Below are positions 49,943 to 61,132 of a stretch of 64,000 nucleotides of DNA, piece after piece. The number at the start of each line of letters is the position of its first letter. Within the stretch, counting starts at the first letter, position 1. Under the pieces are notes generated by a model, which made no database searches, had not been told where the DNA came from, and saw nothing but the letters and a program-made list of their open reading frames with translations. The DNA comes from Gymnogyps californianus. Its lineage: Eukaryota > Chordata > Aves > Accipitriformes > Cathartidae. The position numbers were made by a program, and so were the translations under genes. The DNA lies in assembly GCF_018139145.2 (NCBI RefSeq), contig NC_059477.1, forward strand, positions 31,289,502 to 31,353,501, in the 5' to 3' direction.

Positions 49943-50072
49943 AATTTGGAATGGTTTCCCTGATATTTTCCGCAGCGTTGGCCTACTTCCCCTCGCGCCC
50001 TCCATTCCCTCCCAGTGTGGCTGCTGCAAGTCAACGGCTCAGCTACAGGAGAAGTTTTTGCAGACTCTTAAG
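49943..50072 (+). CDS. SLC49A4: SLC49A4 exon 4 (TM6 and cytosolic loop)
   Basis: Acceptor CTCTTGTTTAG, donor TTAAG|GTAGGT. It reads [17 protein letters not shown] (TM6) followed by [20 protein letters not shown] and SFCRLL, the central cytosolic loop, then a split Ser codon. This matches the human [20 protein letters not shown] segment closely. The proline-rich loop links the two six-helix halves of the transporter. 130 nt, entering phase 1 and leaving phase 2. Confidence 0.97.
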
Positions 50073-51149
50073 GTAGGTCTTCACTGGGTTTCCACTTCAA
50101 AGCAGATCAGCACCTAAATAAATAAAAACAAGTGTGCTTTAATCTTCTCATTGAGCAAACAAGTTGGTTTGTAGTGCTTTTAAACAAAATAAAATTAAAT
50201 ATTAATGCTGAGACATAAAAGGATACTAACTGCTAAAAAGCAGACATTAAATTTTAAATCATTGGATATATCTCATGCCTTCATGCCAGTCCTTCAGCAC
50301 CAACACTGCTTTAGTCATCCTGTTAGCACGGCTTTTCTTATGCAATGCTTCTGTTGCATCAGGTTATACAAGATTGTTAACAGTGTGCATACTGCTAGGT
50401 GTGAGATAACAATTAACAACACTGGGCATAACTAACTAATAAGCTGCTTTCTTCCATGCTTATTATATTGGAATGAATTTGGGGTTTACTTGTCATTCAA
50501 AGGAGTATTCAGCTGTTTTCATTCACCTGTGGGAGCAATGAGTGAACTATCTGAAACCATTATATGATCTATTAAATCTCATTAATTGTATGTTAAAATA
50601 TGAAGTGGGAATAGGAGAAGTGTCTCCAGATGTGTTTCTGGACAGGTTCAAAGGTGAGTTAGTTTCCTTTAAATTTTTGGGTTTAAAAAAAAAAGGTTAT
50701 TAAAAAAGTGACATCTCCAGCTTTGCAACTTCTCCCACTTGGGCTCTTTTGGTAAGACACAGTCCCACCCCCTCAGTGTTTATACAATGTATTGTGTAAT
50801 GGGAATCTGATCCCAGAGGAGCAGCTAAAGCAACTGTAATATTAACGCTGAATAATTGTGAAAGCCTGTGCCCTGTATGTGATACTGCACAGACGAACTT
50901 CCTGGGGCAAAGAAGAACCGCTCCCATGGTGCGGAGTATGGCTGACTTCACTGGGGGGCTTTGCACTCTTGCTGTAATTGTTTCTTGGGTGATGTAGTGA
51001 TAGGAGCTGAATCTGCGTACAAAGGGCTGCCTGAAACTCGGTAATTGTGGAGCTTTAATCATTTAGTTATTACAGACCTATTGTGGTCTGTACTTTCTAA
51101 AAGTGTATTTAGAGCCAGCAAAAACAACTCATCCCTTGTTGCCATTGGG

Positions 51150-51177
51150 TTTTTTCTTTTTTTTTTTTTTTTTTTTT
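51150..51177. repeat. T-rich tract
   Basis: A run of about 28 T with one C interruption. On the minus strand it is an A tract that could be a retroposon tail, but no body is recognisable next to it. Confidence 0.85.
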
Positions 51178-52205
51178 GGAGGCTTTTGTTTCAGTTTTGG
51201 AGAGTAAATAGTTGACAAGATGCTTAATCCTGTGTGTTCATCCTGCAGCAGGCTGGCAGATGGGAGAAGGTGTGAGTACAGCTGGCTGGTTAGTCTGCAA
51301 AGTGACCTACTCAGGATATTAAAAAATAGCAATTCCCATAAGGACACTTAGCACATGCAATAACGCTGTTATGCACCCAAGCTGGTGTGCGGTGAGACCC
51401 TGCCTGAGGGCTGTGTAGTAAAAATGTTGCTGTTGAACAGAAATCCAAACAGCAACTGACTCCGCAGGTGAAATATAAAATTTCTGTTGACAGTACTCCA
51501 TTTGGGAGCTTTATAACCGTTAGATTCTTTGTTCAAAGTGTTGTAAACAGTGGACCTCAGATACTGGTACGGTCAGGAGGTAAACAGCAAAGCTGGCTTA
51601 CTATTCACAATCAATGAAACTTAAGAAAACAAACTGGACACTTAAATAATGAGCATAGTTTATAGTGTCTCCAAGAACCAAGAGGTTTTTTAAAATGTGA
51701 TCAGGTAGATCATTATATCTCCCTTCCCTCTGGTCTTTATGCATTCTTCCATGCTACCCCTTATCAAAGGCACTTCTTCATTCCTCTGTACATGAAACAA
51801 TCAACAGTTCATCATTAAACCCACTTATCTTGGGGAGCCTTTCAGCAACAATCCATCAAGCAGGGGGGTTTTATAAAAGAACATGGTATCTGCCATGCTT
51901 CAAGAGAAATCCATCATCTCGTTCGTTAGGCTTCTAAGCTCTGTTGCCTGCCTAATCTAGGCTTTGTAATTCTTGGCACAGAGTGTCTTTCTTTTGACTT
52001 AATGGTGTAGACTGAAGGTAATCAACTGATGAGTACGAGGAAATCATGATTTCCCCTTATTGCAGACTTACCTTCTGGTATAAGAACTGTGTGTAAGGCA
52101 TTTAGGATGTGTGTGAGCTGGTGGGCTGACCCAACTATGCACCAAAAAACACTCATGAGAATTAAGATGTTCATCATTTCCCTCTTCTTTCCCCCAGGCT
52201 GCAGT

Positions 52206-52211
52206 TTTATT
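52206..52211 (-). terminator. AATAAA at the end of the minus-strand ORF
   Basis: AATAAA on the minus strand overlaps the stop codon of the 52210-52532 open frame. It is followed by ACTGCAGCCTGGGGG. The downstream element is G-rich rather than GT-rich, so strength is uncertain. Confidence 0.35.
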
Positions 52212-52532
52212 ACTTCAAAATAAAGCTGTGTAGCATAACTTTACCATTGAAGTCATTGACCTTTTTCCTTGGGACGCCGAAGGGATCTATCACATCCTTG
52301 CAGCTCCCACACTCCTTCATGCCTTCAGGTCCTTGAGCAGTCACCTTCATGAGCTGCTTCTTGCAGAGTTGTACTATACATGACTTCTTAGGGTCAGCCA
52401 TCCCCTGTAGGCCGTTTTTTTGGGACTTCCTTAGGAACTTGGTTCTTCGTCCTGATTTGGAAGATTCCTGCTTCTGACAGATTATGACCATTAGCTGATC
52501 TCTGGTTATGTCCTCAAACCAACTCTGTCAGC
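52210..52532 (-). other. Candidate minus-strand terminal exon, unrecognised ORF
   Basis: A good minus-strand 3' splice site (TGACTAAT branch-like word, then CTGTCCTCTCCCACTGCAG) ends at 52533. Downstream an open frame of about 107 codons runs to TAA at 52212-52210, overlapping AATAAA. The frame has an internal ATG at 52491 giving 93 residues. The product is Lys-rich, with CIVQLCKKQL and a C-x2-C (ECGSCKDV) pair. I do not recognise the protein. A TGA lies in the same frame two bases after the acceptor, so if spliced at that AG the coding part must start within the exon or use another AG (CTGACAG, 8 bases on). It may be an antisense gene's last exon, an old retrocopy, or chance. Confidence 0.25.
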
Positions 52533-55244
52533 CTGCAGTGGGAGAGGACAGATTAGTCATCGTTTGGGAGCTAAGCCCAAACCTTTTAACAGTCTATCAC
52601 ACACTGACAAGTGGAGTTTGAATTTCCATTAGAAAAAGTACGGTGCCCTTTCTCAGTTTCTTGGGTGAAGCAAATATGACTTCCCCCCCTCCTATTTCAG
52701 AATATACCACAAATTTCCGTGGAAAAAATTCTAATCTAAGTAAATAGTTGATAAGTCTTAAAATCTGCATTAAGAAAACATGTCGTGATTTTTGCTTTGA
52801 AGTAATTAGATGCTTTTAGGCTGTTCTGTGCCTTTTATATTTTCAAGGGACTATGTAAGCAATTTGAAATTTCATAACAGGATTTTTGTGCATCATTATT
52901 TCTTTAATGAAACTTTCATATGACATCACCATCCAGTGACGGAAGCTGCTCAGAGTGTGCCTGATGTTAGTAGGCGCTGTCAAAGTTATTCTGAAAATGG
53001 TGACTGACTTTGACGGGGCTCCCCTCTGAACCAGCCTGTCTTACAGATTCTAGTGGTGTTAAGTAGGTTTCTGAAAAAACAGAAGAAAAAGTGAATTCAT
53101 ATTCCAGCAGAATGGTTTAACAGAGAGGCTAATGCTGATATCCTGTCACAAGGGCTGATATGATGGAAAACAGTGTGGGTTCACCAACTGATGGTGTGAC
53201 AGACAGCACATTTTTCTATTTTCAGTGGAGCAATTGCAAAATTGCAAAAACAAATACAAGTGACTGGAGCCATGAAAAGTGGAGCTGCTACTTAAGACGT
53301 ATGTTTCAAATAGCTTTAGCACTTAATGTAGCCAGTGCTAGCTATTGCTTGACAAAAGGGGACAGAATGGCATCTGGTGATCGGTGCCACTTTGTCACTG
53401 TTGTGCACCCTTTCTCCTGGTCACTTTCCCTATTCTGGAGACTAGGTAGGGTGGCAGCCTCTGTCACTGGAGGATGTCATGATGCAGAGCTGGTTCTCTA
53501 ATATTGGTACTAAGAGCTGGACGTGACACAGAGCAGCTATCCCATGTGCCCGTCTGTCTCGTTGCTTGAGTTGCAGAAGAAAAACACGCCACAGGAGATC
53601 TCGGTCAAGTAAGTTACACAGTACTCACCCCCTAAAAAATAGCTCTTTAATGAAGATGAGGTTCAGATAGCCAAAGATTCTGAATATTGAGCAAGTGTTA
53701 TTTTGGAAGAGTACATTCAGACTTGTTCCCTCTTTGCAATCTACGACATGGCTATATAATGTCCATGCCAAATGGGCAGTTTCCCTTTTATTTTATTCTA
53801 CAGATGTTGAATTAGCTTTTACATGGATAGTATTAAATAGCGTCAGAAAACCTGCCTTAAGAGATGCCAAGATGATACAAGATAGACTAGGATGAGAGTA
53901 TGGCGTTCTTAAGAGAGAAAAAAAGTTGTCAGGAAGACAGCAAATGCTTTAGCATGCAGAGAAATATAAGCAGTGTGTGGAAGAGCTGAAAGTTTGGGAG
54001 TTGTTTTTCTTTGCGTTAAAAAATAAATCTGACATGAACGATATTGAAAGAGGAGGATATGTTCATGTGACAGAAATGTGTTATTCAAGGAGAGGATGTG
54101 TGAAAAAGAACAGTGCAAAAAAACGCTGGCTGGTGTGCTGTGCGTGGATCTTCTAGGGTAGTAAAACAGCGTAAGCTGCAAACCTCTGAATGTTTTGGAG
54201 AGTATTTGAAGCTCTTTCTCTCCCTCTTGGCTTTCGTAACTGTGTGTTATCAAATTGCCGCTGCATGCCAAGGAACTGGTACTGATCAGGATCAATTTTA
54301 TGTAAATTGTTTGGGAATGGGGGGAGCCACATTTTGTGGTCACACAGATAGCCCATAGGATAACCTTGGAATCACCATAAAATCTCTTCACTTTAAATTA
54401 TGACTGTTGCAGAGTCCAAAGTATATTTTCTGTTTTTATTCCCAAATTGAAACATTTTTGAGGAAAAGTTGGATGTCTCTTAGCAAAGATTTTGCATTTG
54501 CTTTTGGTTGCAGTGGGTGGGTGAGGGAAATTGGTGGTGGTATTTGTCTGCCAACTCCTGTTTAGCTGTGTACAATGAAGATGATGACACAGTTTTGACT
54601 GCTTCATCTTCACTGAATACTAAAGGTCGAATAATTTTAATTGGGAGGAAGAGGCAAACATGTTGACTGTTTAGAGCAGAATATTATACTTGTGTCTGTT
54701 TTTTGACAGTTCAAACTGTCAAAATTTTCCACTCCTGCAACTGTACCCGTCTCATTCCCGGAGCTCTCTCTGCCTTTCACCAAAATAAAGAGAAGTAAAA
54801 CAGTTTTAAAAAAAAAAAAAAAGTTCAAAAAGTATGAATCTCTGATTTTATTCTTGAAATATGCTTTTTGTCATTTAAATTAGTGCTTATTGTTCTTACC
54901 ATACACTTAGGCTAAGTAGGTTGACCATGCAAATGCATGGAAGAATTGCTTGCGGAAATGAGAAACACATGAGCCCAGCACATTACAGAAATCTTTGAAC
55001 TACGTGGAGAGTTTGGCTTTTTTTATTATCACAGTGCTAAGGCAGTAACATCTCAGCCACTGGAATTTCAGTGGCATGGCCGGATACCTTTCTTGGTTTT
55101 CCTGGCTCACTCCTTCTTCAAACCTCTGCTATTTTTCTTGATGGGCAGAATATAGATTCTAGGGTGTCATTTACTCTAGCAGCTCATCTTGGTGCAATTT
55201 CTAATATAAGCTGCAGCTAATTGCATATGTTTTTGTCTTCACAG

Positions 55245-55353
55245 CAATTTCCGATTCTTGATGATTGCTTTAGCCTATGCTATACCACTGGGTGTTTTCT
55301 CTGGCTGGTCTGGCGTTCTGGATTTGATATTAACGCCAGTTCATGTAAGCCAA
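55245..55353 (+). CDS. SLC49A4: SLC49A4 exon 5 (TM7)
   Basis: Acceptor TTTGTCTTCACAG, donor CAA|GTAAGT. It reads (S)[20 protein letters not shown] then [16 protein letters not shown], differing from the human sequence at only two positions (Ala to Ser, Ala to Val). This is TM7 and the following loop, where the second half of the MFS fold begins. 109 nt, ending at a codon boundary. Confidence 0.97.
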
Positions 55354-55994
55354 GTAAGTATCTCCTGACTGATAATCTGCAGCTATTTTGTAAGTGGTAT
55401 GTTTTTATTTTGCACTAGCATACAATTTTATCAGCTTTTTGTGTTTAAGCTGCTATTAATACATATGGACCACTTTTCTCCTGAAATTTTAAACAAAATA
55501 AACTGTAGCTTTGGCATCCCAAACTGTCACGATTCTCCTTGCTGACTCTTCACCAGTGGTGGGTGTTTTCAGAACCATACGCACCTTTTGACAAGAAGGA
55601 AGAGGCAGGTAAACAAATGGGAGTATTGTTGGCTGCTGCACCTTTAGTAGAAGAAAATAATGTTTACCAGGTGGAAAAGAGAAGGGAGGGGAGGTGGGGA
55701 GAAGAGGATTTCTAAGCTTTTGATAGGGTATTATAAAAATCCAGAGGACATTACTCAGATTCTATAGAGAGGTCACATTTAGGGCATAGGCTACTTAGTC
55801 ATACTTTCTTCTAGTGAACTTATTTCCTTTTGAATCTCCTAGAAAAAGTCTTGCACTTCAAATTGTTGTTGGGGGCTGTTGCTAGCAGTCTGCAGCTCCT
55901 GCACACCATTTGTTTTGAAAGTAACATCTTACCATCTTATTTTCTCAGCTTTAACACATTTCTCTGTGTTTTGTTTTGTTTTTTTTCCTGTCAG
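55354..55994 (+). other. SLC49A4: SLC49A4 intron 5 (641 bp)
   Basis: The shortest intron in the window, from GTAAGT to TTTTTTCCTGTCAG. It has a T-rich tract before the acceptor and a purine-rich stretch (AGGGAGGGGAGGTGGGGAG type) near 55.68 kb. No other feature was seen. Confidence 0.9.
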
Positions 55995-56062
55995 GTAGAT
56001 GCAGGCTGGATTGGATTTTGGTCTATAGTTGGAGGTTGTGTTGTTGGCATAGCAATGGCAAG
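55995..56062 (+). CDS. SLC49A4: SLC49A4 exon 6 (TM8)
   Basis: Acceptor TTCCTGTCAG, donor AAG|GTAGGA. It reads [20 protein letters not shown] then MAR, identical to the human residues. TM8 carries the glycine-rich GGCVVG helix packing segment. 68 nt, leaving phase 2 with a split Arg codon. Conservation of this short exon confirms the reading frame downstream of the exon 1 break. Confidence 0.97.
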
Positions 56063-59000
56063 GTAGGAATAATTACATGTCCTTCTCCACTTCTTCAACT
56101 GTGATTGTCATTTAGCTAGTCCTCTTAATAACATAACTTGTTTTCTCTCATCTTCTAGAAACTTGAAAAGGAAAATGCATTCTGGGGTTATGATGTGTTT
56201 CTTGTAGAGCAATAATTTGTATATTCCATGTTAGTGGTTGCTGGGGGTTGAGAACTCCACGTGCGTATACCTCAATTTGGCAAGTCATACTGTTACTCCT
56301 GACAAGTGCTTCCTGTATGCTCCTTTTAAACACAGTTCTTGTGAATTCAGCTGCCTGGTACGAGGGAGAACCCATTGTAGCACATTTGGAAAGCATTGAA
56401 GAAACTAATGTCTGTCTTCTTCCATCAACACTTTTGGGCATATTGATTCCCAAAGGGATATTGGGAATGTAGCACAGGCAGCCTACCCACAATAATGTTA
56501 CGTTCCTCCACAGAGAAATTAGTCTGGGCCTGTTTTGGCCAGGTTGCTCGATTCCAATATGGCCTAACTATTTTTTGCTGTACTGCTATGGGCTACAGTA
56601 GGGGTGTACCTTACGCTTTTTATATATCCAAACACAGCTCTCTCTGGCCGTCATGAATGCTGATGACATGGGGAGCGGAAAAGCAAGAAAAGGATTGCCC
56701 TTCCAAAAGGCTGCTGCTTTTTCTTCATTGAGATCCTCTTTAAAAAAAGGGGCAGGGGGAGGGAGAAAAAGTCTTTCAGGAGGTACTTGAGCAGTGAGTT
56801 TATAAAACTGATTAAAACCAATCACATGTTCCCCTTGCATCGGGGTATCTAAGCATTGTCCTGGCTTCTCTATGTCCACTCTTTAGACTCCAGCTCTGCA
56901 ATGAGTTTAGCACAAGTGCAGGGGTCTATCATCGTTGCAGTCGTTGTGGGATTGTGGACCCAGAGAGGCATCTTTTTAGGACAGAAAATGAAGCTCTCTT
57001 TTTTTCACTTACTGTGCATCATCAGAGTACACAATGCATAAAGAAATGTGAGGTTTCTCATCCTGACATTTTGCAGGCTGCCTAGCAACTGCGATGAAGG
57101 GAGAGGAAAAAAACTCCTGACCTAGGGAAAAGAAAGAAGCGCTTCCCTCCCATCCGCTCCAGATGCAGGCCAAAGGACTTAATCTATTGAAACAAAGTTC
57201 ACACCCTGATTTCCTCTAAAAAGAGTTGCTTTTGATTAGCTAAGCTCAGATATGAGGTTTTCTCTCTAAGAGAAGTAGATGTTTAAAACCAACTGCTGTA
57301 AGTGACACGGATGCCGTAGCAGGTTACGTGCTGAAGCAGGTAGTGTGCCAGTTTAATCTTTTCCATCATGAGTTTATCTCTGGTATATTTGCAACATTTC
57401 AATAGTAGAGGGGCATCCTTAGCAGCTCACTTAACTTTGACGGGAGAGAATCTGCTGACTCAGTGCCAACATGCAAATCTTAATCTTTATGGTAGATTAA
57501 TTTATTTATTTGCCTGGGTTAAGTTTCAGGAAATGCTGACAGTCTCTTTAACTGCTTCAAAATTGATTTCAAACCTTGTTGAATATCAGTATTTTGTAGC
57601 ATTCAGAGCTTTGCTTTTGAGTAAATTAAAAAAGTACCAACAGTCTGTCTCCAAATATGTCTTTCTAACTTGGGCGATACACAGTTCAAATGGGAGGGTT
57701 TGCATACAGAAAGGGAGGGAGGAGGTGATTTGTCACTCCTGATGGATGACTCTCCCTCCTAGGCCTATTCAGCATTTATCTGTGTAGGGTTGAATCAATG
57801 ACGAGTCTGACTGTAATCTGCTGAAAGTTGTAATTAGGAAAATTAAGTAATGATTCTTGTCAAGGCTGACAAGTTGATGTATTTCAGTGTCAGAACTGTG
57901 ATTTGCCAAGCAAGCAGCTCTCTCTTGTAACCACCTCTCAAGAAGCTGTTGGTTTGGGGTTTTTTTTTTCCTTTTTTTTTTTTTCCCCTGCTAATTTATC
58001 AAAGCAAAATTGGTGCAGTTTAGGAATTTGCTCCTTCCATTTTTGTCAATGCAGATTCTACCATTTAGAACTGTAACAACCTGAGTCTTGCCCTGGAGCA
58101 TTTGGTCCTGCATGTCACAGTAGGTGTTAAATCATCTATATTTAAAGTAATGCCCAGTTTGGAAATTTGTTTATCTATCTCATTTTCAAAATGGTGCAAG
58201 TTTTCCTCAGCACAATGCATAAATCCTCCAGCTCTCCACCCACTGCTGTCCCAATAGCCATTAACTTAGATATGTTTAGCTAATTTGTGTGATGCATTTT
58301 TATAATTGAAAAGCCTGGGCTATTTTGGGCAGCTGGCAGGTGCTGTACCCTTTGCTGGCAGCTTTCAAATGATACTGGTTTGAAGAAAAGCAGTGTCAAA
58401 GAGCGACATTCATATCATTGCATGGAAACATAAATCTATTCCCTTTTCTCAGATTTTTTTTTTTTTTTTGCCACATTTGCTAATGATCATAGATATTTCT
58501 GAGGTTTTGTCCTCCACAGCTCAGTTTTTCTTCCTGCTTTTAACCTGCAGTGTAGTGAAAATGCTGAAACTTTATGACATGGTGATAATTTCCTTAGCAA
58601 CAGACAGTGTTGTCAGCAACACAGGTTTGTGATTTTAACTGTAGGATCCCGCCTAGGGCTGGATTTGCTGGGTTGCAGGAGACTGTTACCAGCAGTAGGC
58701 TGAGAGGTCTGTGTCTGGGTAAGTATACACCTTCTCTGCTGGTGTACCTACTTTTTTAGCAGCTGCAGACATCCCTTTACATGCTAGATGATGAAGAAGG
58801 ATTTAAACAGAACGGAGGGTTTTGAAAGCAGATACTGGGGTCAGAGGATAAAAATAATTTCTCTCAGTTTTTGATTGAAACAAGAATTCTGAAGAGTTGA
58901 CTAGATTTACAGTCGTCTTTATTCTCCTGTAACCAGACAAGAAGCAGAAGTCCCTCAATTACCAAGTTCAGGCTAGATTGCTATGTCATTTTTTCCCATT

Positions 59001-61004
59001 ATTTCTGTTGCTGGATGAATACCTTTGAGTTTGTATTTGACCCTTCTGGAGTCCTGTGAATATCTGAGAGCTCCTTGGCACACACTGCTACCACTGGTAC
59101 CCAAACCAGGATCTTTGTGTCAAAAAGAGTTGCAGCTGCTCAGTAAAGGTAGATATTTGCTCCACTTAACTATCTTGAATGGTTTAGTTGCATATCATCC
59201 TCCCATCCCCACATATTGCTGGTGGTAGGATAGAGATAGAGGACCCCCTAGAGATCCTTTCCAGACCTGTTGTCTGTGAATGTCCCTCCCTGAAGGCTGA
59301 TATTTCTCACACTCTGTTTCATTAGACGGGATATACATAACTGCTCTTGCCTGTAAGGAGAGGGAATAGTGATGTTGTCTGCCGGCAGGCAAAGCAGGGA
59401 CTCTGTGTGGAAAAGCCAAAAGTTTGCACTTTGAGATGCTTCTGAGAAGCTTTTAAAATTGCTGATTTTGACCTCAGTGATCCCAAAGAATAATTAAAGA
59501 AACTGGCAAACCACTGAGAAGAGGTGATCCTGATTGCTGGATTTGGATTGTCAGAAAAAAACAACAGTAGCAGCTAACCTCTGACTATTGGAGATTAATG
59601 CATAAGCCACTTGAACACTGCAGTCATAAACTTTTAAGATTATATGCAGCATTGATCTTCTGCTACTGCTTATTGAATCACTCGCTGCTAAATTCAAGGT
59701 GGAATTAAAGCACAGGGAGAATGAAAATAAGAGGAAAGAAGTGGGGGGTTTTGTGGGGTTTTTTTTGATTGCATTACTTTTACATCTCTTATGGTATATG
59801 TGGAGCTGAGGTTCCTAGTTCTCAAAATGTTGGTAGCGTTATCTGTTGTATCAAGTAAGCTATAAGGTATCTGCCTGTAAAGTGATGTTTGTCAGGGCAG
59901 AGAAGGCAGTTAGCTGGCAGATGGGCAGATTTCATCATGGACCAATCTAGGTGGATTGTGCTGCCGTTAGCCTAATCAAGGTAGGAGACTATGAGGGCAG
60001 AAGACATTCTTTAGACATACATACCTGACCTGTCTGGCCCAAAATCACATCTCCTAAGCAGAAAATTATAGAAAATTATTTGTGGATAAATGACATTGCC
60101 TTTTCTAATATATCTTTTTTAGTAGCTGGGTTGAAATCCCTTTTGAAAAGAGCAGTTGCACTGATAATTATGCCATGTGAGCGCTGCTCAAATGCATTCT
60201 GTCTCCTTGAAAGAAGAAGGAAAAAAAGATGAAAAAAGCAATTGTACCATCAGGTGGTATAAAGATCATATTTCCCTCTGTATAACAGCCAGACTGCCCA
60301 GGAATTCTGGGGCTGTCCTCCCCCGGACTTCAGTGGGGTATGTGTAGGAGAGGAGTGGCACCAAGCTCTTGGTTTCTGGAACATTTCAACCCAAAACAGC
60401 CACTGGCAGAGTCACCACCTCTGTAAAGAGTTCCTGCTTTGCCTAAGCCACCAAGAGCTTCATCGCCAATGCATCCGAGGGTTCAGAAGCTGTTCTTTGT
60501 CATCTTCAATCTAGGGATTCTGGTATTTGGAGTTTTGTCATTTCCCACAGGAATTAATCTTGACAGTTAACTATGTCTTGAATGAAATGCAGTAGCCTCC
60601 TCATATGCTAATTGAGCGGTGCGTCTGCCAAGGGAGACTGGCAAACGCTGACAAAATAGCGATGTAAGTAGTGGTGTTGATGTTGTGTCCAACAAATGCA
60701 GAAGGAAAAAAAAAACCCTTCCTGTATACCAAGTGTTTTCAATTGATGCCTTGAGAATTGTTGTGGTTTGGTTATTATTTTGCAACAGCTAAAAAATCCA
60801 TGGCTCTTCAGCTTGACAGCTAGAAATATCACCATTCTATAAAAATGCCTTTTTTCTATTTCTGAAAATGAGAAATGATTTTTAAATTGTTTTTACAGTC
60901 TCCAGAATGTTTAATGAGGAAATACTGAATTAATTGTCAAGCATCACATTTAAATAATATGAAAATCAGCGTTTGTACTGCTCTGATCTGTGCTTTTATT
61001 TTAG
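56063..61004 (+). other. SLC49A4: SLC49A4 intron 6 (about 4.9 kb)
   Basis: Begins GTAGGA and ends GCTTTTATTTTAG. It contains T-rich runs near 57.96 and 58.46 kb. I see no recognisable repeat insertion, exon or RNA gene on either strand. Confidence 0.85.
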
Positions 61005-61132
61005 ATTTGCAGATTTTATCAGGGGCATGCTGAAGTTTATATTGCTGCTGCTTTTATCTGGAGCAACGTTAGCATCAACCTGGTTCACTCTCACCTGTCT
61101 AACTAGTGTCACTCATCTGCCTTTAACCACAG
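61005..61132 (+). CDS. SLC49A4: SLC49A4 exon 7 (TM9)
   Basis: Acceptor GCTTTTATTTTAG, donor ACAG|GTATCG. It reads (R)[20 protein letters not shown] then [20 protein letters not shown] and TT, matching the human [20 protein letters not shown] segment. TM9 spans about residues 356-378. FADFIRG is the second-half counterpart of MFS motif A (D-x3-RG). 128 nt, leaving phase 1; the next residue (Val in human) is encoded beyond the window. Confidence 0.97.

Larger units (their letters stand above)
50073..55244 (+). other. SLC49A4: SLC49A4 intron 4 (about 5.2 kb)
   Basis: Begins GTAGGT (an in-frame TAG immediately follows exon 4) and ends TTTGTCTTCACAG. Two overlapping AATAAA hexamers occur at 50117-50126. 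It contains a T-rich tract at 51.15 kb and, on the minus strand, an unrecognised open frame with splice and polyadenylation signals at 52.2-52.5 kb. The rest shows nothing I can name. Confidence 0.85.
11681..61132 (+). other. SLC49A4: SLC49A4 (DIRC2) gene body, exons 1-7, 3' end outside window
   Basis: Seven exons with GT-AG junctions and matching phases encode about 390 residues of an SLC49A4 ortholog; the human protein has 478. The product is a major facilitator superfamily transporter of the lysosomal membrane, reported as a proton-driven pyridoxine (vitamin B6) exporter. The human protein is sorted by an N-terminal dileucine signal, glycosylated, and cleaved by cathepsin L in the loop between TM5 and TM6. 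Landmarks seen: dileucine signal in exon 1, DKKGLR loop motif at the exon 1/2 junction, NGT sequon in exon 3, and TM helices in every exon. Introns 1-6 are about 20.3, 11.7, 5.6, 5.2, 0.64 and 4.9 kb. Exon 1 contains a frame break. Identity is secure from residue-level agreement with the family. Confidence 0.95.

Noticed and set aside
53909..54391. 160-codon minus-strand open frame
   Set aside because: No recognisable domain, no conserved-looking composition, no splice or polyadenylation context. Consistent with chance in 64 kb.
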